Of a DNA stretch of 64,000 nt, positions 56,963-64,000 are shown piece after piece; the first letter of the stretch is position 1; the number at the start of each line of letters is the position of its first letter. Below the pieces are notes generated by a model. The model was not told the origin of the DNA. It ran no database searches and worked only from the letters and a program-made list of their open reading frames with translations. Both the position numbers and the translations under genes were made by a program. Source of the stretch: Trichoplax sp. H2 (taxonomy: Eukaryota; Placozoa; Uniplacotomia; Trichoplacea); assembly GCA_003344405.1 (NCBI GenBank), contig NOWV01000040.1, positions 466,257 to 530,256 on the forward strand. The letters are read 5' to 3'.

Positions 56963-59900
56963 TTATATTTTTGCAAGATTCGCGAATGTGTTATTTAAAT
57001 TATCCATCGTCTCTTTCAATTCATCAAGTTCCGTCCTTAAGCCCTAAGAGATTGTAGAAACATAAATATCCATTTTAATAACAAATTCAAGCTAAAATCG
57101 AAATGCTAATGTAATTCTAATCAACATGCTAACATTGACAAAATTGAAAATTAAGATATACTTACATCATGTTTTTCCCACTGGCAATCAACGTATTTAA
57201 CCTCAACCTCTAATAACTTAAATTCCTTTGGAATTCTCCCACCAATTGAATCGAGCAATTCTAATAGCCGATTTACCCTTTGCTCGTATTCCTTAACAGC
57301 GTCATTAATCTCGGATAATGTTTCATCTTTTTTCTTCAAGCGATCCCTGATATCATTCATTGCATCTTCAGCCTTTATAATTCTACTTTGCAATTCTTTG
57401 CTCGATGCATCAGGGTTTAATTCAGTTAGAGTTGAACAGCTCTCTCTTACAGACTTCAATTTAGAATAATTTTCATCGAAACTAACCAATAAAGCCTTTG
57501 CCATAATAAAATAACGGTCAAGTATTAAAATATTTTTACCCTTCCAATAGAAAATAGAAATAAAGACTCATAACATACCTTGCACTCCTGCTGTACTGAT
57601 TCAATTATCTTTGGGTCCTCACTTTTTAAATCTGCTTGAAAAACTTTTGATTTATTTACGTCAGTACAAAATTCCATTATTGTTACAAGGTTTATGTTCA
57701 ATTCGATTATAAGACGTAAACTTTGTGGAAATATTTCACGACACGCAGTAATAGTTTTAACTGCAGACATATAATTTGCCCCTAGGCTATCAATAGCAAT
57801 TTTTAGAGCGTCGGCTTCCTCATCGATCAAGCATTCAACTATAGATGGACCATTGGATAGCAATGATCGAATATTTTCTGCTTCATTTTCTACTTCTTTA
57901 GCAATTGCCTTAATTCAAGTAAATATACAGTATCATTAGTAGTTTAATAAAATACAAAATGATAGTACGTAACTATTGTAAAAATTTTTTAAAATTACCA
58001 TGCTTCGACTATCTTTGTCTTCAATTTCATCAGATGTGATATCTTGCAAGTTTAATGTATTAATTTCGACAACTAAACCATTCAGTCGAACTTTCATATT
58101 ATTTACATCTTCCTTATATGCTAGAACATAATTCCACATATCTTCCAACTTGCTACAATTCTCAGTTATTTTTATTAGGCAAGCAGAATGTCGATCACAT
58201 ATCTGATTTACGCGATTAATAAGAAGACTAGCAGAATCCGACGAATTCATTTCAACGATTACATCACTGGCATCGCATAAGTGGGAAAGGGTTTCTTCTT
58301 TGCTATTGATCAATGTTTTTAATTGTAAAGATTCCTCCAATAACTTTTTTAATTCTTTTTTGTTAAAATCAGATAAGTTCACAGTGACACTTTCTGTAGT
58401 ATCGGCTTCATTTAAAATGTTTGTAATCTTAGTATAAAGTTCTTCAAATTTCATACAATTCTCTAACGCGACAGAAACACAATTTTCTGCTACGCTTGCA
58501 TCTTGGCTTACTATCTTATATTTGCTTAAAATGTCTTTAGTTTTTGCCTCCAAAATATCTAGACCCTCGCTACCAGTCAATTCTCCGAACTCCTTGCTTA
58601 TGAGAGTGAAGGATTTTAATTTGCTTATGTGCGCCTTAATATCTGCTACAATAAACTATAAAAGAAGGGATAAAGGAAGATAAATATGCGCCAAGTCAAG
58701 TCAATAACTATAAGTCATAGTAAAAGGTATAAACAATGAATAGAATCAATTCAAGAACTTAATAAATCTAATTTTCTACCTGTTGATCTTCTAATGACTT
58801 TTCTAAAATTTCAACATCCACTCCAACATTATTCTTGTCTGCTATCTTAGAGGATATTTCTTCTAGCCACTGTTTTAAGCTCAAATATTCATTTTCAAAG
58901 CTTTCAATTAATGTTATTGCATCCTGTATGTATTCCATTCTGTCATTTATAGCAGTTAAAAGGCCATCAAAGCGATTTTTATCTACAACTAATACTTCAT
59001 TAATAGCTTCTTCAATACGACGATTAATTTTTATCAACTTTTGGCCGTTTTCTTCAATAATAACCAACAAATCTTTATTTGAGGATAACATTTGATCGAT
59101 GTTCTAATAGAAGTAATGAATTGAGAAGAATATTTATATTTCATTATTCGAGTACAAGAATGTAAAATTAATTTTATACTAATTTGAATTAGTCTTACTT
59201 TGCAAACATTCAATTGCTCAATCAAGTATTCCAACTCGAAATTACTAATATCATCTTGTATTGATTCAATATGTTCTATTTTTTCACATAAAACAACAAA
59301 GTTTGCTTGCTTTTCCTTGTAGGAAGTCGTCCAATCAGCATAAGTTACAAATGCATTATGCTTTTCTTCCGCTACAATCTGTATTCCAGATAATTCATCC
59401 TTCACTTTGTCAGCTTTTTCACTAGCATAGGACTTGATTTCCGCTACTGCCTGAAAAGGCTCCATTAATTCCTGAAGACGACGTATAACATTTTCGTTGA
59501 TAGATGACTTCTTTAAAATAGCCTAAAAGTGATTGATAATTAATTTACAAGAAATGATAACATTAAATATTACTTTTTGCAATAAATACTTTTGCTAATC
59601 TGAAGTAATGCTTATCCTTACATCGTATTTTTCATTTTCGATCTCAATATCATCTAAAGATAGCTCCGATATATCTCTTTCATTTAATTCTTTTTTGTAA
59701 TTGTCGAGTTTCTTATGCAGTTCCTCTACATATTCATTGAAACTTTCTATTGCTAGTTGTAATTTGGATAACTTTTCGATTAATTCATTAATTTGTAACA
59801 CAATTTCATCATATTTCGATTTAACTTCGTTGGCAATTTCTTGTGCTTTAAAAGTAATGATATCAAGTTTTCTATCTTTGAAGTTATCTATTAATTCGAT

Positions 59901-62900
59901 TAAATTCGGCAATTTTAATGAATAAATTTCGGTTTTTCCTAATAAATCCTGCAAAATATGAAACGAATATTTTAAATTATTACAGTGTCTAAAGCTATAA
60001 TTAATGAAGAGAACTACGGCTGTTAGCTCAATTAATCCAATAAATACGTACGTGGCATTGACTTAAATGATTTGATATAACATCAAATTTCATTATATCT
60101 AGTTCCTTTAAAATCACATCACTCGTAGATATCTCTTCATAATTAATCATAAGCTCGTTTTTTAGACTATGAAATCTTTGAATTAGTTCCAATGATGATA
60201 TTTTATGATCGAGTCTTGATATGAAATGATAAAATTTCTCTCTTAGAATACTCATGCTATTAGTCACATCCTCCCTAGTATTGCCTTCATATCGATTACT
60301 TATTTTGTCTGCAATATTCTGTAACAAATCGACTGAGGCTAATTTATTACCAGAATCTTTCTGTAAATTCTAAAACAAAAATGAAAAGAAAATTTAGCAT
60401 ACTGTAAGTGCTAGCTGAAGCAATCTCTATTCATATAGCAATTTCATACCTGATGTTCAGGTAGTGTTAACTCAATTTCGGCAAGATCGAAAGGAACTGG
60501 GTTTGCTACTAATTCTTCATTCAGTTGCAGAAATTGCAAAAGAACTTCGACACTTTCGTGAAATTTCTCATAGCAATTTAATATCTCTTGTATTACAGTA
60601 ATCCTTTGCTGTATTAAAGCCGCTAAGTCGCCTGCATTCTTCATAATTGCCAGTAATTCCTGACCCATTTGATTATGAGCATCTTTAATTGGGCTACTTT
60701 CTAGCTTCTCAACAATTGATTCAAGGGATTTAAGCTTTTCGATATTTTCTTGACATATTACCTGATTATCCTAGAAACAGATAATAGAACAACTGTCATA
60801 TTATAGTTATAGACATGCAATCAAGCACAGCAGAGAAAGAAGATATTTGTTTTACCTTCAGTTGTTTTAAATACTCTGATAGGTTATCCAGTTCAAATAG
60901 TTTAACTTCAACAGTCAGAGGATTTATACCGCTAACTTCGGCAATTACATTATTAACATCTTTGATAATAGTGAGGAATTCATTTATATGCGACTGATCT
61001 CCCAATAAGTTCGATCTGATTGAATTATATTTTTCTACGTACTTATTAAACATGCTCAACATGCCATCAAACTTTGATTGAATTGTATCTTTGTCTGCAT
61101 CGAACTTGCTTTGCAATTGTTTACACGTTTTATTTATTTCCTCAATTTCGATTTCCTTTTTCTTAAGATCATTTAAGAGGTTGCTGATTTCAGCAACAGT
61201 TTCTTTAACGTTTGGCATGGTGCAATTGTCTAGAGTTCGTGCGCCTTGATCATCAATTTCGATAACTTTATCCATGCTATCATCAACAGATTTTTGAAAA
61301 TCTTCCCAATCTTTTACAATTTTTTTCAATGTCGTTAGGGTGTCGCTGATTTGAGATTCGATACTAGAAAGTTTACGATATTTATCGTTGCTAATTGACT
61401 TTAATGTGTCCAATATATTTCCTTCGTTAAAATTAATCAACTTTTGGCTAGCTTCTTCAAGGAGAGTAATTTCATCTTTATTTTCATCTATAGAATTCTG
61501 AAGAATATTTAAGGTTACTAAACGATTATCCAAATAACTTAAGCTTAGCCGAGTCTCTAATGCAGTTGTTAGATCATTTTCAGCTTTGGCGTAAATCTCA
61601 TCGATTTTATTGCAACTGACTTCAAATTTTTCTGCCATCAGAAACCCCTCATCCAACAACCTTTGTTTCTCAAGCTGGCAGTTTTTGATATATTCACATT
61701 TAGATTGAACCTGTTGTAATGCCTGATCAATTAGAATAGAATCTTCCCTTGCTGCATTCTGTAAAAGCTCCGTTCCATTATTTTGGATTGATTGTAGCAA
61801 ATCTCTTCGGCTGCTCTCGCGAGTATCTAACTCTTTCAGCATTTGTATTTTAGCGTTAAAATCAGCAGTGGAAATTCCCGAGATTTCAATTGACTGAAAT
61901 CTTTCGTCAACAGTATTCAAAGTTTGATTTAACTCATTTGCATCATGGTAAAACTTTTGATACTTCCTTTCCAATTCCTCAAGTTTTTCTTTTCTCTCAT
62001 CAAGTTGTTGTTTTCCTGCATCCAAATCATCTACTACCTTGGCAACTTTTTCCTGTAAATTAGCCAGACTCTGTTCGTCATTAAAACTACCCAATTTTTC
62101 CGCATCTTCTTTTGCTTTGTTGATCAAATTCTCTTCACGGGATAATATGTCCTCTTTGATACTAAAAACTTCATCCAAAATCTTTGCCATCTTACTAAAC
62201 TCAATATCTTCCGGTTTCTCTACTATAGCCACCGCTGATAAAATGTCTTCATTGAGTTTTTGGGCATCTTTTAAGACGGCTTCAAATCTTTTAGCAGCTG
62301 CAAGGCTATCATGTAATTTGTCTTTTAGCTGCATACTAACTTTGCTTGCTTCATCAAATCTATTCTTCAAGTCATCGCTGCAACTATTTAATGAGGTCAT
62401 ATCATTAAGAGAGCAATAATCTTGTAAGTTCCGAACTAGTTCTGCCAATCTTATGAAAACTTCTTGATGTCCATCGATATTTTCTATTACATTATCGTTG
62501 TTAGTAGTATTCTCTTCTATTTCTTTCGGAGTAATTCCCACGTTTGTAAAGCCTGCATGATAGGTACTAGCAGAAAATAGACATTTCTCTAAGCTATCCA
62601 TCTCAAGCTTTGCCCTATCGAATATGTTCAACTTTCGCATGAATGCATTCCCCCTCTCGGATATTTGAGAATTTATCTGTTCAAGCCTTGATTTTAACGA
62701 ATTTAGATTCTTACTAACTGCTTTACTTTCCTCCTCAGTATTTACATTGCTAAGTGAGGTAAAACTACTCTCAGCTACTTTTAGCATCGGTTCACAATTT
62801 GTTAATGACCTCTCAATCTTCTGCAATCGTTGGAGGTCGCCATCAGTATTTACAGTATCAAATGATGAGATAGGCGATACAAGGACATCCTCGAAGGTAG

Positions 62901-64000
62901 CTATCTCAATAGCTTTTTCTAATTCAGACCACGAACTTTGTAATTCTTGAGCAGCTTTATAGCTATCGGTTAGTACATCATATAGTCTTACTCCGTCGTT
63001 AGAAATGGTTGCATACATTTCTGTCATTGCATTAAGTTTGTCTTGCAAGCGAGCAGCATCATCATCATTGCACCGCGACTTTAAATCTGTGAATGTCTCT
63101 TCCATACTTTTAAGATCTTCCTTGATCCCATCGATGATAGCTTTAGTTTCTCTATGCTGTTCAATCTTACTTGCTACTTCGTCAATGGAAAATCCAACGT
63201 ACTTTAGTTCTTCATACTTTTTAAGAGCAGCATCTAATATTTCTATTGCGTTATTGTGTACTTTGTTCCATGTTTCATATTTATCCTTTCTGTCTTTTAG
63301 TAGATTTTCTTTCGTATTGATTACTTTGTCTGCTTTTTCTAGCCGATCTTTCACACGTTTTAATTTATCTTTCATTTCATTTGACATAGCTTCTAAATCT
63401 TTTCCAGATACCGCTTCTATCTTACTCTCGAGATTCTTCAGTAATTCATCATTACTATCTATTGCGTTTTCTAGTTCTTTACATTTCTCTAAACACATAT
63501 CAGATTCGTCTAATTTAACTTGTGCCATTTCTTGACGTACGAGTTCAGTTTCTTCTATTTCTTCGCATTTCGAGTTTAATTTCTTATATATTTCCTCGAA
63601 ATCGTTAGAAACTTCGTATGCTTCTTCTACGTCACTCTTCTTATTCTCGCTGCTTTCTTTTGTCAAGATGTATTGTTCTTTTAAATTTTCCACTTCTTTT
63701 ACTATCTTTTCTTTCTCGTCTTGTGGAACATTTTCTGTTAGCTCATCACAAATATTTGTCAATGTCGATATGAAATCACCTCTGTCTTTAATATCATTCT
63801 CGATATTCTGAAATAGATTTATTAACACAAATTTAGATATTTATAGAGACAGGTGTACATATGTTAAGTGCATATGTATCCATTTTATAAATAAGCAACT
63901 GTCGTATGATAGATTTAGTAAATTGAATCAGATACCAACACAGAATTAGTATTAATACTTATAGTCGTGATTGTTAACGATTAAATTTATTACCTCTGTA
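56963..64000 (-). CDS. Giant spectrin-repeat-like coiled-coil protein, C-terminal part (runs off the window)
   Basis: Very long protein of degenerate three-helix, heptad-rich repeats rich in Glu, Lys, Leu, Ile and Asn. Exons in transcript order: 63994 and beyond, 60856-63807 (984 codons, about nine repeats), 60450-60770, 60052-60369, 59622-59948, 59199-59522, 58780-59103, 57999-58655 (219 codons, two repeats), 57579-57908, 57166-57495 and 56963-57043. Single-repeat exons are 106-110 codons and all introns are phase 0, the same layout as the neighbouring spectraplakin gene. The last exon encodes GLRTELDELKETMDNLNN and ends in a stop after NLAKI. No actin-binding, plakin, KASH or GAS2 domain is visible in the window. 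It could be the upstream rod of the same spectraplakin locus with its own 3' end, or a separate nesprin- or dystonin-like gene. At least 1988 codons are present; the 5' end is outside. Confidence 0.8.

Noticed and set aside
62039-63535. Plus-strand Ser-rich frames opposite the giant exon
   Set aside because: Antisense shadows of the Glu/Lys-rich coiled coil, where long antisense frames are expected.

Overview
This is eukaryotic, animal DNA. It is AT-rich, genes are split by many short GT-AG introns, and the protein set is metazoan: a CIB-type calcium-binding protein, a KLF10/11-type zinc-finger factor, Rab23 and a spectraplakin. Gene density, short introns and vertebrate-like exon content suggest a compact early-branching animal. 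A placozoan (Trichoplax type) is my best guess, but that is inference and other early animals are possible.

Gene order from left to right: CIB-like (+, 2551-5396), ornithine decarboxylase (-, about 6605-10233), KLF10/11-like (+, 16393-18911), COP9 signalosome subunit 5 (-, 20408-23033), Rab23 (+, 25731-28190), PEX13 (+, single exon, 30113-31339), NF-YC (-, 32606-35394), histidyl-tRNA synthetase (+, 38289-42107), a spectraplakin C-terminal gene with spectrin repeats, EF-hands and a GAS2 domain (-, 42471-52383), and a giant spectrin-like coiled-coil gene that runs off the right edge (-, 56963 to beyond 64000). Exon models were built by hand from splice sites, phase continuity and remembered family sequences. 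For all complete genes except CIB (one missing exon) the exon lengths sum to a multiple of three.

The genes do not form a pathway. They are housekeeping and signalling genes: polyamine synthesis, neddylation control, Hedgehog-related trafficking, peroxisome import, CCAAT-box transcription, tRNA charging and cytoskeletal cross-linking. Neighbours mostly alternate strand, giving head-to-head and tail-to-tail pairs.

The strongest unexplained signal is a degenerate self-complementary repeat built from TACTG/TACAG pentamers (core GTACTGTACAGTAC). It forms dense islands in gaps on the 5' side of genes and is nearly absent from the tail-to-tail gaps. Other points of note are an alternative first exon of HARS that looks like a mitochondrial presequence, two EF-hands that each lost two loop residues, tandem [ST]xIP motifs, 15-nt and 23-nt microexons, one-exon-per-repeat architecture in the two giant genes, and a 20-N gap flanked by duplicated sequence that looks like two unmerged alleles differing by a 301-bp intronic indel.
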